A stretch of DNA of 64,000 bases from Anopheles merus (Eukaryota > Arthropoda > Insecta > Diptera > Culicidae). Where the stretch lies: assembly GCF_017562075.2 (NCBI RefSeq), contig NC_054081.1, positions 5,563,144-5,627,143 on the forward strand, given 5' to 3'. Position 1 is the first letter of the stretch, and every line of letters starts with the position of its first letter. Under the pieces are notes generated by a model. It made no database searches, was not told where the DNA came from, and saw only the letters and a list, made by a program, of their open reading frames with translations. The translations under genes were made by a program, and so were the position numbers. This document shows positions 21,174 through 32,100 of the stretch, piece by piece.

Positions 21174-23530
21174 AACTGCAACGAAGTTTGTTTTCGTCGT
21201 CAATCCCCGTCCGTTTTCGCCGGGGGTCCGGGGTGAGTCGGAGGCACACTCGGGACCACCACTCGGGGTTCGCTGGAACGGCTGAGGCGGCACGAAAAGG
21301 GAAGAGCCTACACTCCAGGAATTAAGAGGGTGCCGGAGGAGGGGGACTGGGGGATAGGGGAGGTTATTGAAAAAGGGGGAATTGCAAAAATAAAATAACA
21401 ATAAAAAAACTGAATCGTATAAAACCGACACACACACACACATCAATGATAAATTGATGAAAGACTCCGGCAGTCGGACATAGGAGACGAACCTGGAGAA
21501 GAAGAACGCAGCACAAGTTGAGGGTGGGGGGGTAGTCAAGATAGGATGCAGAGCCGAGAGCACAACAACAAAACACGCCCGGAACGAGTTTTACCAACTG
21601 CGAATAATAACCTGTACCCGGGCGCGTGTGTCGGTTGCTGCGTCCTCCGGGCGTCCAAACGTCAGCTACTAGGCCGAACTGTTTTCTAACCTCCAAACAG
21701 GCATACACACACGCATATCCGGAGCTGTAGTGTACGTTCCTGCCGACTGGGAAGGATAATGCTGATGCAGCGGCGGCCACCTGCACACAGGTTGTTGCGG
21801 TTGTATTCTTCTTTCCTAGTTTGCAATTGCAAATCCCAATCTCCCAGGCTCCAGGTTCGAACTTTGGAACCTCTGGAGTCACTTTTTGCGCTGTATTTTT
21901 TGAGTGCCCGTGTGTGCCCGTGTGTGTGTGTGTGTGCTTTATTCCTGGAGGAGGGTATACGTTGCCAATCTCCGACTCCCATCCACATCGCCCGCAACAG
22001 GTTGCTGATGTTATTTTCACGTTTTATTGACATCGCCTCGGAGACACTGGAAGAAAACGGACTCGTCGCTAGGAGGTCGTCGGTACCGGTTGTCATGTCA
22101 TGGGATTCGAGAATCGGAGATAGAGAGAGAGAGAGAAATATACATAGGAGTCTCTGACTACAAGACTCTGCCTGGAGATTGGAGTTGGATTGGATCTCTC
22201 TGGGCGTTACTGAGCCGAAGAAAGGACATGGTAAGTGCGATGATGTACACAAATCCCTGGATGACATCAGTGATCAGGGTAGTCGTGTTGGAAGAACATC
22301 CAGCCCAATGGTAACGCTTGCCTAGAGATATCGTAGGACATCAGTAAGTGAGAAGACATTACGACACAAACACTCCACTCAGACAGGCCTTACGGAATAC
22401 GAAGGGCAACGGTCGAGACGACATTTCGGGAGTTTTCTAGAAATCTCGTTACATCTTCCACCGCCGTTGGGCTTTTCCCCTCCCAAAGCTTATCAATTCT
22501 GTTAAGAAATAGAGTGATCGTCCGACGGGAGAAACGAAACATATAGGTCCAAGTCTTCGTCTCTCGCTCTCTCTCTCTCTCTCACGCTTCTGGTGTGCTG
22601 GAGCAGTTACAGATAGCGATCGTGCCTCCCTTACGCAGGCATAAAACACCATCGAGGCGTGCATTTTCTTCCCACGCCAAGGGAAACTTACATGAATAAA
22701 TTGAGATAAAACGCAACACCGAAGGCCGACGGCGGCACAGTCTCCCAAAGCCCGTAACCAACCAACTCCCACCCCTCATCCCCTTTCAGACTTAAAGATT
22801 GTACACACACACACACAGAGTGCCCCCGAAAAGAGGCGTGTTGGGTTTTAGAATCTATTTTTATTAAAACAACACCATTTCTCCTCCTGTTTTTGTTTTG
22901 TTTATATTGGAATTGGAATTTGAGTTTGCAGGGAAATTCTTTCTTCACGCCGCTCTCGAACGCGCCCCATACCCTCTCCCCTGCTCTGAACGCGACACAC
23001 TCCCTCCCCCGCTACTCCTTCTTTCCTTGCATCCATACCCTTCCAAGCGCTCTGTTCTCGCAGGCCGTCGGAAGCTGCCCGCCCCGTTTGTGTTACAAAT
23101 GCAAAACTACGTACGTGCGCATATTTTGTACAACCCGCACTCGCACACATACACACAAACACACCCTCCTGTCTCTCTCTCTCCGTGCTTGAAGTGTATG
23201 TGTGGCGAGCGGATCAGATTCGCTAAAAGCTGCGCATTTAGCAGCAGCCTCCGCGGGCACGCGCGCGACCTCTTCCTGGGGAGGGGATTTAATTCCAGTG
23301 GAGGATGAGTGGAACCGGCGGGGGAGCAAAGGTGGGCTGAGTGGAGAGGGTGATAGGGGTGCTCTGCTTCAATAGCCTTTTCCTCTCACGTAATCTTCTC
23401 CCTTCCGCTGTTTGCTTATGTTAAAGTAATGTGGCAGTGAAGTGCAATCACATTATCACCTGCATGTTTTCCCCTTTCTCTCTCTCCCCCTCCATCTCTT
23501 TCCTGTGCTTTCTCTTACATTCTGTTACCT

Positions 23531-23561
23531 TATTCTTCTTCTTCTTCTTCTTCTTCTTCGT
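23531..23561. repeat. (CTT)n trinucleotide repeat
   Basis: Ten consecutive TTC/CTT units in non-coding sequence. Confidence 0.85.
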
Positions 23562-25147
23562 TTTTAAAGTGTATCGCATCCTATCAGAGGAAAAAATATA
23601 AACATATGTCTAATATATAGTATAACATCTTTTTGTTGTTGTTTTGCTTCGTTTTTTCCCTTCTTTTCACTGTTTTCGTTTGCCATTCCTCTCTCTCTGT
23701 TGGTTCAACATTTCATTGCATTTGTTTGTGTTTGTGTTATTTTGTTTTGCTCAACCGTTTAGCATCTGCTTTCGGTCTACTCTTCCGTTTCCTGTACTAA
23801 ACATGGTTATTTCTTGAATTATTAATATTGGCTTGCGCCATGCAGCGGCACGCTGGGAAAGGAGCTGTGTGTTCTTGCTTTTTTGCTTTTTCCCGTTTTT
23901 GGGCTGATACTACTCCTAAACCTTCAGCCCGTTTTGGAAAAAGATAAAAAAAAAAACAATCCAACAAATTAAAATAAAAGACATACACACGCGCGCACAA
24001 ACAAAACCTGCCCGTATTAGTGTGCGCATTTCTCCCTTCTTTTGCGCTTTTTGCACCTTGATTTGCATCACCGGCTTCTGTTTTGGGCGGTTTTTGTTTG
24101 TTTGCTGTTGATGCTGCGAGTGCATTACTCTACTGCCCTCGCAGGCCCCGCAGTGTTTGGCGTATTGCTGCTGCGGCTAACGGGTGGCCAGCGTACCTCT
24201 CATTATCTCTGAACGGGTTACAATTACGCGATGCGAATGCGAATGCTTGACTCGCACCTCCGCTCACCGTACCTTAACAGCTAGGGACGAAGGGATTTTA
24301 AGGAAAGAAAAAAAAAAAACAAACTATATCATTATTAAACTGTACTAACATTAACAATCCATCTACTGCCCCCATTAGCTCCTGGCGGTCGCAGTGTATG
24401 CCACACGACACGCTGTTGGTAGTTGGAAATTAATTAGTTCGTTGTGCAACGAAACAGTAGTGAAAGACGAAGAAAAAAAGCAAACCCTATTTGCTACCGC
24501 CATCAAGAGCGTAACGAGACGAAACGTTAAGAAGGTTTTAGAGATACCGCAGCGGGGGGGAAAACAAACTGTGAAAACGAAACGCAAACGCGGAAGCACA
24601 GCAAAAAACACACACACAGCGCAACCTAAAGCTTAACAATAATATAGTCTAGGTATATTCCATGCTCCAAACCCCGTGGTTTGTTAGTGTCTGTGTGTAG
24701 CAGGGAGAGAGTGTTTAGTAATTTTAATTTTAACGTGTAATAAGATTTTTCGAGTTTCTTCCGCTTTCGTCCATCCTCGTGTGTGTGTGTTTCTTAGCGC
24801 TGGGAGCGCAGGGTTTCGTTCGGGCAGCACACGGCAACGGCTGCAACAGGTTAAGCATAAAGATGCGACACCGCAAAGGCCGTGCGCAGTGTGATTGTTT
24901 GTTTTTTAAAGCAAATGGCCTATCCTAAAACAAATGTGATAATGCGTATTAAGAGTAGCGTCACGAAGCGCGGATGGAGCGGTGAGTACCGGCACGGCTT
25001 GCCATGCGCGCCGGGAAGCGGGGACAGGGTGGAGGAGGCCGCACCAGCTAGCAGTGGCAGGGACGGGGACGGGGAGGAGGAGGAGGGTGGGCAGCGATGG
25101 CAAGGGCGTGGGGCGGTCGTCGCGGTGCCGCCGGTCGGGCGATGCCG

Positions 25148-27390
25148 TTAGCACTGCATCTTACACAGCTGGCCGTGGTAGTGAGATTGCTTCTCGAGCA
25201 GTTCGCGATACTCGCTGTACGACATCTGGCACTCCTGCGAGGTGTAGCGGGTCAGCTTGATCGAGCGGCGCGTCTCGGGCGTGATCTGGGCCCGGTAGCC
25301 GCCCTTCCGCAGCAGCGAATCGATCGTCTGCGTCTGGTCCCAGCCTGTGACGGATGCGAAGTGAGAAGAGTGTTACAGTCAGACACAGTTGCGGTCGGGC
25401 GTTGTGCCGGGTCCATGCCTACCTTGCTCCGTCGCAACCTGGGGCAGGTAGGTCGCGGTGCGCTTCGAGCCACGCTCATTGTAGAACTCGATGCGGATGC
25501 CGTGTATGCCGAGCGTCCAGTCCAGGTAACCGCGCGCCTCCTCGAAGCCTTGCAGGATTGACACCGAGACGGTCAGTCTTTGGATCTCATCACGGGTGAT
25601 TGGCGAGAAACGGGAGTCTCTTAAAGCACTTGTTATTGCATACTCGCGAAGTCCTGGCACGAGAAAACGATTTGGGTTTTTTTTAAATTAAATTATTGGT
25701 GAACGTTACACGGCGACGATAGAGCGAAAACGCAACACCGCTTCAAACTCACCTGAATGTAAACGCATTGCGCTGAAGGTACCGATACAGCCGCGCAGCC
25801 GCTTGTCCTTGCCGATTTTCCATGTCACGAACAATGGACTGTTTTTTTTTTTTGGAAAAAAAGATTTCGAGAACGTTAGATTATTTCTCTTTGTTTGGCT
25901 GCCACGATGGCAACGGCAGCTGCTTTTGTACTATCGAAAAAGGATGTAGCCAATTAGCCAGGAATATAATTGATCACTCAACCTGTGAGGTGTTAGATAG
26001 AGGCTTGGGCTACGAATTTATGGGCCTAACATTTGAAGCAATTGTAGATTGACATTTTAAAAGAGTTTTTTTTTTAAATTTCGTTCCAAGCCTGCTAGAT
26101 TTGTTCAGTGTAGTGGTGGGAGCTCGGGTCGGATCTACCCGATTCTGATTTCGTGTTCGGAATCAATTCCAGAGTCGATTCCGATTCCAAAGTCGATTTC
26201 AATTCCGGAATCGATTCCGTAGCCGATTCCGTACCCAATTCCAGAGTCGATTCCAATTCCAGAGCCGATTCAGATTCCAGATCCGATTCCGATTGCGGAG
26301 CCGATTCCAATTCCAGTGCCGATTCCGATTCCGAAACCAATTCCGATTCCAGAGCCGACTCCGATGCTGGAATCGATTCCAGAACCAATTCCGGAGCCGA
26401 TTTCAGAACCGATTCCAATTCCACAGCCGATTCCGATACTGGATACGATTCCGGAGCCGATTCCGGAACTAATTCCGGAACCAATTCCAATTCCGGAAAC
26501 GATTCTAAAAAACTGTGGAGCCTTTCGGAATCGATTCCGACGAAAACTTTATTTTTTCCATTACTAGTTCAGTGAATGTAAAAAAATAGAAGAAAGTTTT
26601 CCTTGAACAATAAAAGTTCACGAAAGGTACGAGATTCAAATGAACTGGACAATTACACGTTAAAATTGTAGTAAAAAACCAACAAAAAGTATCAAATTAT
26701 CATTTTTAACAAGACAAACAAACGAAATCTGTATCGAAACCAAGCCTGCTTTGAAAGTACCATTGCAGTGCCATTATGCAAACCTGCATAATTCGATCCG
26801 TTTTGTTCAGAATTTAAGGAATTTTTCGAAAATTATGTTTCAAAAATGTCCTTCTCTCTATCTATTCAACCTCCTCTAGACACGTGCGCAGTTAAAAACA
26901 GCGCAATGAAAAGCTTAAACCGTAACCAAAGGCTGCCAAAGAGGCCCACTTACAACGGATCGTTGGTAAAGCACGGCGTGCGTGGTTCCTCGAGGTTGTG
27001 CAGCTCGCGGTACAGCACCTCGAAGCAGTAGAAGCACATGTCCGGCATCGAGCCGATCATCGACGACTGCTGCTGGGACAGATGGTGATTGCCGTGCCCG
27101 TTCACCATGTAGCCGTTGTACCCCGACGAGGACGACGACGACGACGACGAGGACGAGGACAACTGCTGTTGATGTTGCTGGTGCTGCTGCTGCTGCTGGG
27201 ACTGCTGGCCAGCAGGGCCTCCTCCCCGGCCGTGATAGCTGTTGTGATTGTTCTGGGTGGCGCCGCCAGCGTCGGCGATGCCGTTGCGCTGCGGCCCCGC
27301 ATTGTTCGTGCCGGTCGTGCTGTACCCGTTGGCCGACGAGTAGTTACCGTTGAGCTTCTGCTTCTTGGTGCCGCAGCAGCTGGACGACAT
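25148..27390 (-). CDS. AMMECR1: AMMECR1 family protein
   Basis: Four exons, 27390-26954, 25838-25753, 25653-25423 and 25344-25148, join in phase to give 316 residues. Residues 1-105 are low complexity: SerThrGly-rich, poly-Gln, then a run of 13 Ser. The AMMECR1 domain covers about 115-316. It shows MCFYCFEVLYRELH, PLFVTWKIGKDKRLRGCIGTF with the family hallmark LRGCIGTF, LREYAITSALRDSRF, YLDWTLGIHGIRIEF and KRTATYLPQVATEQGWDQTQ. The function is not well defined: the human gene is linked to Alport syndrome with intellectual disability, and the fold suggests a nucleic-acid-binding or enzymatic role. Intron 1 contains a complete hAT-like MITE (26111-26566). An acceptor-like TTCCAG at about 27631 (minus) suggests a 5' UTR exon further upstream. 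The start MSSSCCGTKKQKL matches the MAAGCCGVKKQKL-like start of vertebrate AMMECR1. Confidence 0.94.
26111..26566. mobile_element. hAT-like MITE with internal GATTCC/GGAATC minisatellite
   Basis: Ends are TAGTGGTGGGA (26111-26121) and an imperfect inverted copy, TTCCATTACTA (26556-26566). The element is flanked by a perfect 8-bp direct repeat GTTCAGTG (26103-26110 and 26567-26574). Its interior is a degenerate array of GATTCCGG/AATTCCAG units, the same as in the element at 290-641. It lies in AMMECR1 intron 1. No transposase remains. Confidence 0.85.
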
Positions 27391-27639
27391 GGTTGCACCG
27401 TTGCTTTTTTTTCCGCGAGTACGCGTCGGGGTTGATTGTAAGTGTGCGTGTTTTTTTTTCTTGGTGGAAAGGGGAGGAGGAGGAGGAGAAGCGGCAGGTT
27501 GTTCCGGTTTTGTGGAAGCGACGAACCTTCACGAACGATGCTAAAGCTCTCGGGTCGCAATAGCGCTGCTAGCAGCTAGTGTTGCAGGGAGTTGACGTTG
27601 TCGATGTAGGGAATGAGATCACAACTAGACTCTGGAATG

Positions 27640-27989
27640 AGACGGGGAGGAAAGAAAGCATACCGATTAACTCTATTAGTTTCCATGTCAACAAAGAAAA
27701 CGCGAAGACAGGTTCAAAGGAAATTAACGTCTTAAATCAGTAAGCTGACATTTTCCGATTGAAAGGAGATTCAGGGGCACAATTTCGAAATAATAATGTC
27801 TTGCATCACTAGAATTCTGATTCAGCCTTTTGGAGATTTGCTAAATGTCGTAGAAGCTGTAATACGTTACCCAACAAAATGCACCTTTATACCCTAGAAT
27901 CTAATAACCCTGCTGACAATTGTGAACTTTTAACATGTCCACGTAGGACGTTTACGCCAAATAGAAGAAGAAGAGGAGTATAAAACTCA
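27640..27989. other. 5' flank of AMMECR1
   Basis: Stop-dense AT-rich sequence with no identifiable gene. An upstream intron of AMMECR1 may run through it. Confidence 0.35.
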
Positions 27990-29100
27990 ACTCTCAATTT
28001 TATATGTTGCACTTCGGGTGTTCCCTAAGGTAGTGTGCTGAGTCGTTTATGTTTTGCCCTTTTCATCAAAGATGTTTGTAAGGTAAGGCCATCTTCTACA
28101 TGCGGATGACATTAAATTGTTTTACTCTGTTTCTTCCTTTTCTTCTATTTGGCGTCATGTCTTACGGGGACATACTGGTCTATATAGTTCTAGACGGCCT
28201 ATACGTTCTCCATAATTTTGTCATTGTAAGCTTCTCAATGTATCTCTGTCGCGTGTTACGTCTTTTCGTGACCTTGGGATTACACTTGATTGCCAGTTAA
28301 ACTTCAAGCAACAGTTGGGGAATGTAATAAGCAAAGCAAATAAAACTCCTGGGAGTCATACTGAAGGTTTCATCTGATCTTGGAGATCCTTCCTGTTCTA
28401 GAACTCTCTATTGCAGTCTTGTTAATCCAATTTTGAAATATGCTAGTATTGTATGGAATAATTCTGGTATTGAGGGATGCACTAGACTAGAAAACGTTCA
28501 AAGACACTTCACCAGCGCTGCATTTCGACGTATGTTTCGCTCTACACAACTCATTTCCTATGAACATGCGATTACAATCAGTGCGGCAAAATGTCATGTG
28601 CATCACGAGATGTTTACGAACGAAAACAATTTGGCATGACTATGGCGAGTGACATTTTGCAGAACTGATGACAGTAAAAAAAAGTCATGACTAAGTGACT
28701 GGCCAAGCGATGGTTGCAAAAATGTCATGTAGCATGCATTGGAAGCATGCATACACAAATCTTTTTGAGTATGCACATGCATGCATTTTGTTTGTTATAT
28801 TTTTTATGACCTTAGCTGTGACATTTTGCAGCACTGATTACAATTGTTTACTCTGCAATCACTATGCTAGCGACGTCATGTCAGTCATAGGTCAGTCAGG
28901 TGTGTCATAGGTGAATTACTTGGTTCTTCTATTGATGCTCCCGATTTTCCTGCCTCTATTTGTTGATATGTACCTTCCTTCACCTATTTTCCTAATCTTT
29001 CTTTATCCTTTTTCCAAATAACAATGATTATAACTATCCAAGGATATCTCGGACTAAATTATCTGCGATATTTGCAAATGAATTTGAATTTTGACTTATG
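27990..29100 (+). pseudogene. Decayed Jockey/CR1-like non-LTR reverse transcriptase
   Basis: Broken plus-strand frames carry the usual order of motifs. First comes a GVP.GSVLS-like stretch (about 28018-28050), then ALFIKDV. LLHADDIKLF (about 28090-28122) stands for the YADD box. RDLGITLDCQLNFKQQ (about 28260-28310) and LYCSLVNPILKYASIVWNNS (about 28407-28465) follow, with GCTRLENVQRHFT next. A later IDAP..-like stretch (about 28933) and a YVPS stretch (about 28965) fit the C-terminal region. Many stops and shifts prove it is inactive. A 258-bp hAT-type element interrupts it at 28579-28836. Confidence 0.8.
28579..28836. mobile_element. Short hAT-type MITE nested in the reverse transcriptase relic
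   Basis: Ends are CAGTGCGGCAAAAT and ATTTTGCAGCACTG, inverted copies with one mismatch. Perfect 8-bp direct repeats ATTACAAT flank it (28571-28578 and 28837-28844). CAGTG ends and an 8-bp duplication are hAT hallmarks. It is a shorter relative of the 698-bp element at 47947-48644, sharing GTGACATTTTGCAGAACTGA and the GTCATGACT...AAAAAAA core. Confidence 0.9.
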
Positions 29101-32100
29101 AATTTTGAATGTTGACGGTCAGCCGGCTGATGCAAAACTGATGCAAACATGGGAAATGGTGTAAAATAATGACTAAAAAATATGCAATAACATAGTTACG
29201 TCCTATACAAAAATGGGAAATTTGCATCTTGAGAAACATGTTGTTCATGGGGACATTGTCGGAGTTGATATTTCTTTTTTTTTAATATATTTTTGTTGTT
29301 TTTGAAAAGTAAAAAAATATTTCTGCTTTGTGCAAACGATAGAACGGTCCTAGCTTCACTTGGCAAGTGTCTCACTTTTTGCGCCGGTTGGTGAACCGCA
29401 GCTGAAGGTACTGCGAATAAAGTAAAAATAATAAATCCATGTCGTGACGCTGTCGCCAGTGAAATATTGATTAGTGTGATTCAACATCTCGCACAGCTTA
29501 GCTTCAAAATAGCATCCGATCCGGATAATCAGTCGGCCTGAGAGACAGAGAGAGATGCCTGCAATTGCGTTGCATCACGAAGCTAGGACAAGAATCTATT
29601 CCCTTCTTTACAGGGTTTGCCAGCAACAACCAGTAAAGCGTTAGTAACAGCGCCAAAGGTGCCGAAACCTGAACGCCACATCCAGTGCAGTGGGGCGTCC
29701 GGTTCAGCCAGCGGAAAAGTACCCTCGCGCGAAACAAGTCAACCCCCACCGGAACACGTTCCGGTCCCCGTTCGTTGGCGCACGTTGTTTGACCTGCACC
29801 CGGTTTGACGGGCTAGTCATCTGCATATGCCAACCCGCAATACCCGTCTTCGTTACCTCCATTCTTACCTGCGTAACTGCGCCGTATGCATTCGGAAGAA
29901 GTGGTTTTGTTGTTGTTGTTGTTGTGGGGGGGGAGGGAGAGTTGTTCTTCTTCCGGGGCAGTCGCGTCCGCCTCGTTCGGGCACACACTCGTTCCGGATC
30001 CGGAGCTGCGTAGACAACACACACTCACACCCACGCACACGCACGAAAGACTGGGGAGGGAGGGGTAGGGAGTTGCTGGGAAAAGGGGCAGTGGTGGTGG
30101 TGGTGGTGGTGGTCGTTGCCGTGAATTCTCACTGTTCGGACATCTTCTGTGCTTAGGCAGGATGGCGCTGAGTGTGTCTGTGTCTTGCTCTCTTGCTCGC
30201 TCTCTCTCGCTCGATCTCTCTCTTTCTCTCGCAGCCCTTAGCACGAAGGGTAAGTTAAGTGTGCTCTACGCGGTGTCAACATAGGTGGCCCTCTGCATGC
30301 GTAGACGGAGCATAGACGAGCTGTGCGCTGAGGGATGAAGAGAACAAAAAAGTTTGGGGAAAAAGCAAATCGTTAGAAAATCGTTCACACATGTCCGCAA
30401 TTGGTCTGTGTTCTGTCCCATCGAACATTATCCCCTCCCCACCCCCTGCTACTCAGTAGGATTAATAGTGGGCACACCCTTTCCACTAGAGCTTATATTC
30501 CTGTTTTTTTGGCCGTTTTCCACAGATTGTCAAGACGAAACCATTTCCCCTGGCAGCTGGCGTACTGCGTTATTGCTTCAAACGAACCACAACAACAACA
30601 ACAAAACCTCCTCTCAGCTGGTGGCGGCTCTCGGGAAAGCCCTACAATTTTCTTCCATCAAACACACACACACACACACACACATGGTTGAGCAATCACA
30701 CGCACACCGTAGTTGGTGCGTTAGAAGTTTTGTTTCTGTTGTTGTGGCGCCCCTTAACAAAGGAGTTGTGGCGCGGTGTGCAGGAAGTGAATGGGAGTTG
30801 GTTGCGCTAAGAATTACAAAACACACCCCAAAAGAGAATACGGGGTGGTGGGGGTCAGGAGGGAATGTAAAAGAGCTATTGTGGTGTGCGTAGCAAACTA
30901 TTGCTTCATCGCAAACACTGCAACACGCAACAAACAAACAAACAAACATTCAGCCCCTTCACACACACACACACAAGCGTGGGCACAGACTCGATGCCAC
31001 TACCCCTCCTCCTGCTGTAACGACCCCCCCCCCTTTCCCTTTTGCTTCCTGCCCTTTCCTCACCCGATTGCTTTACAGCAGGGCAGATCGATGCGACGAG
31101 AAGAAAAGTGTCACAATTTTCATCTCATTTGTGGCTGGTGTGTGTCTGTGTGTGTGTGTGTGTGTGTGTGCGCCTCTGACATAAACGTCTTGCGTTAGAA
31201 AACGGAAGATGGTGCTTGTGTGTGTCTGTGCGTGTGACGTCATATCAGGCTGTGCGTTTTGCACGGTGCAGGCACGAGATTGCGGGGACGGAACAGAAAC
31301 TTGACGGGCACTCCTCTCTTCCGGATTCCACTTTTCGCTCCGAACTCCCCGTCGCTTCCTCGGGTTTCCCTCCACATTTTGGGGTATGAAGGGAGGGGGG
31401 GGGAGGGAATGTTGCAGTTGTGAGATTGTTTTTTTTCTTCGCCACAGAATGCATAAATAAACAACCACACGCACTGAAACGCACGCCAGGGGTCAGAAGA
31501 TTGGCCTCTTGTCTGCAGCGGGGGGGGGGGGGGGGGATACATTGGAGGCGGTCGCTCCTTCCCTTTTCTATCGACAAGCACATACACACACACACACACA
31601 CACGCATACGGGTTCGACGTAAGTGATGTGTGGTGCTGCTGTGGAGACGCGGAAAACTATTCACCATAGAGATGCACAACACCATTTCTTTGTTCGCTTC
31701 CCCTCCCCTTTCCCAATTTGATGGTTGCTGCTGCTTCTTCCTTGCCTTTTTGTCTGTGCTCTTCGTTGTGGGAAGTGGGGGGAAGGTTGAGGCAAATGTA
31801 ATATTTGTGATTGAAAACGGTCGGAACCTGCTGTCGGAACAACTTCACGCCGTGAACCACGGATGGCAAACCAACGGGAAGGGGAGCTCTGTCTCTTTCT
31901 CGTCCTCACCAACACACCCGTAACGGTTTGCTTACCTTTCCCTATTTTCACACTAGCTGCTGTTGCTGTTGCTTTTGCTGCTGCTGCTGCTGCTGCTGCC
32001 GAGACGGTGTAGGCACACTGCGTCCGATGCTGCATACGAATACCACCGTACTGAAGGGCGCGCACTCTACGCACTGACGATGGCTGCATAAACACGGGCG

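Larger units (their letters stand above)
20460..25147. other. Spacer between TAT and AMMECR1, probably including a long AMMECR1 3' UTR
   Basis: No gene is supported on either strand. The left part (20460-20720) is the TAT 5' flank. Simple repeats include (GAC)n at 21123-21173, (GA)n at 22120-22136, (CT)n near 22564-22583, (CA)n near 22804, (CTT)n at 23531-23561 and several (CA)/(TG) runs. The AMMECR1 transcript ends somewhere in this stretch, but I could not fix where. Confidence 0.5.

Noticed and set aside
23797..24636. Short Lys-rich or aromatic-rich frames near the AMMECR1 3' side
   Set aside because: Low complexity, no start context, no splice support; better explained as 3' UTR or spacer.
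26095..26575. Ser/Glu- or Ser/Asp-rich repeat proteins on both strands
   Set aside because: They are translations of the GATTCC/GGAATC minisatellite inside a MITE, open because the unit is a multiple of three and lacks stops.
28100..28300. Small hydrophobic plus-strand protein
   Set aside because: Shares the sequence of the reverse transcriptase relic in a shifted frame; the motif-bearing frames are the meaningful ones.
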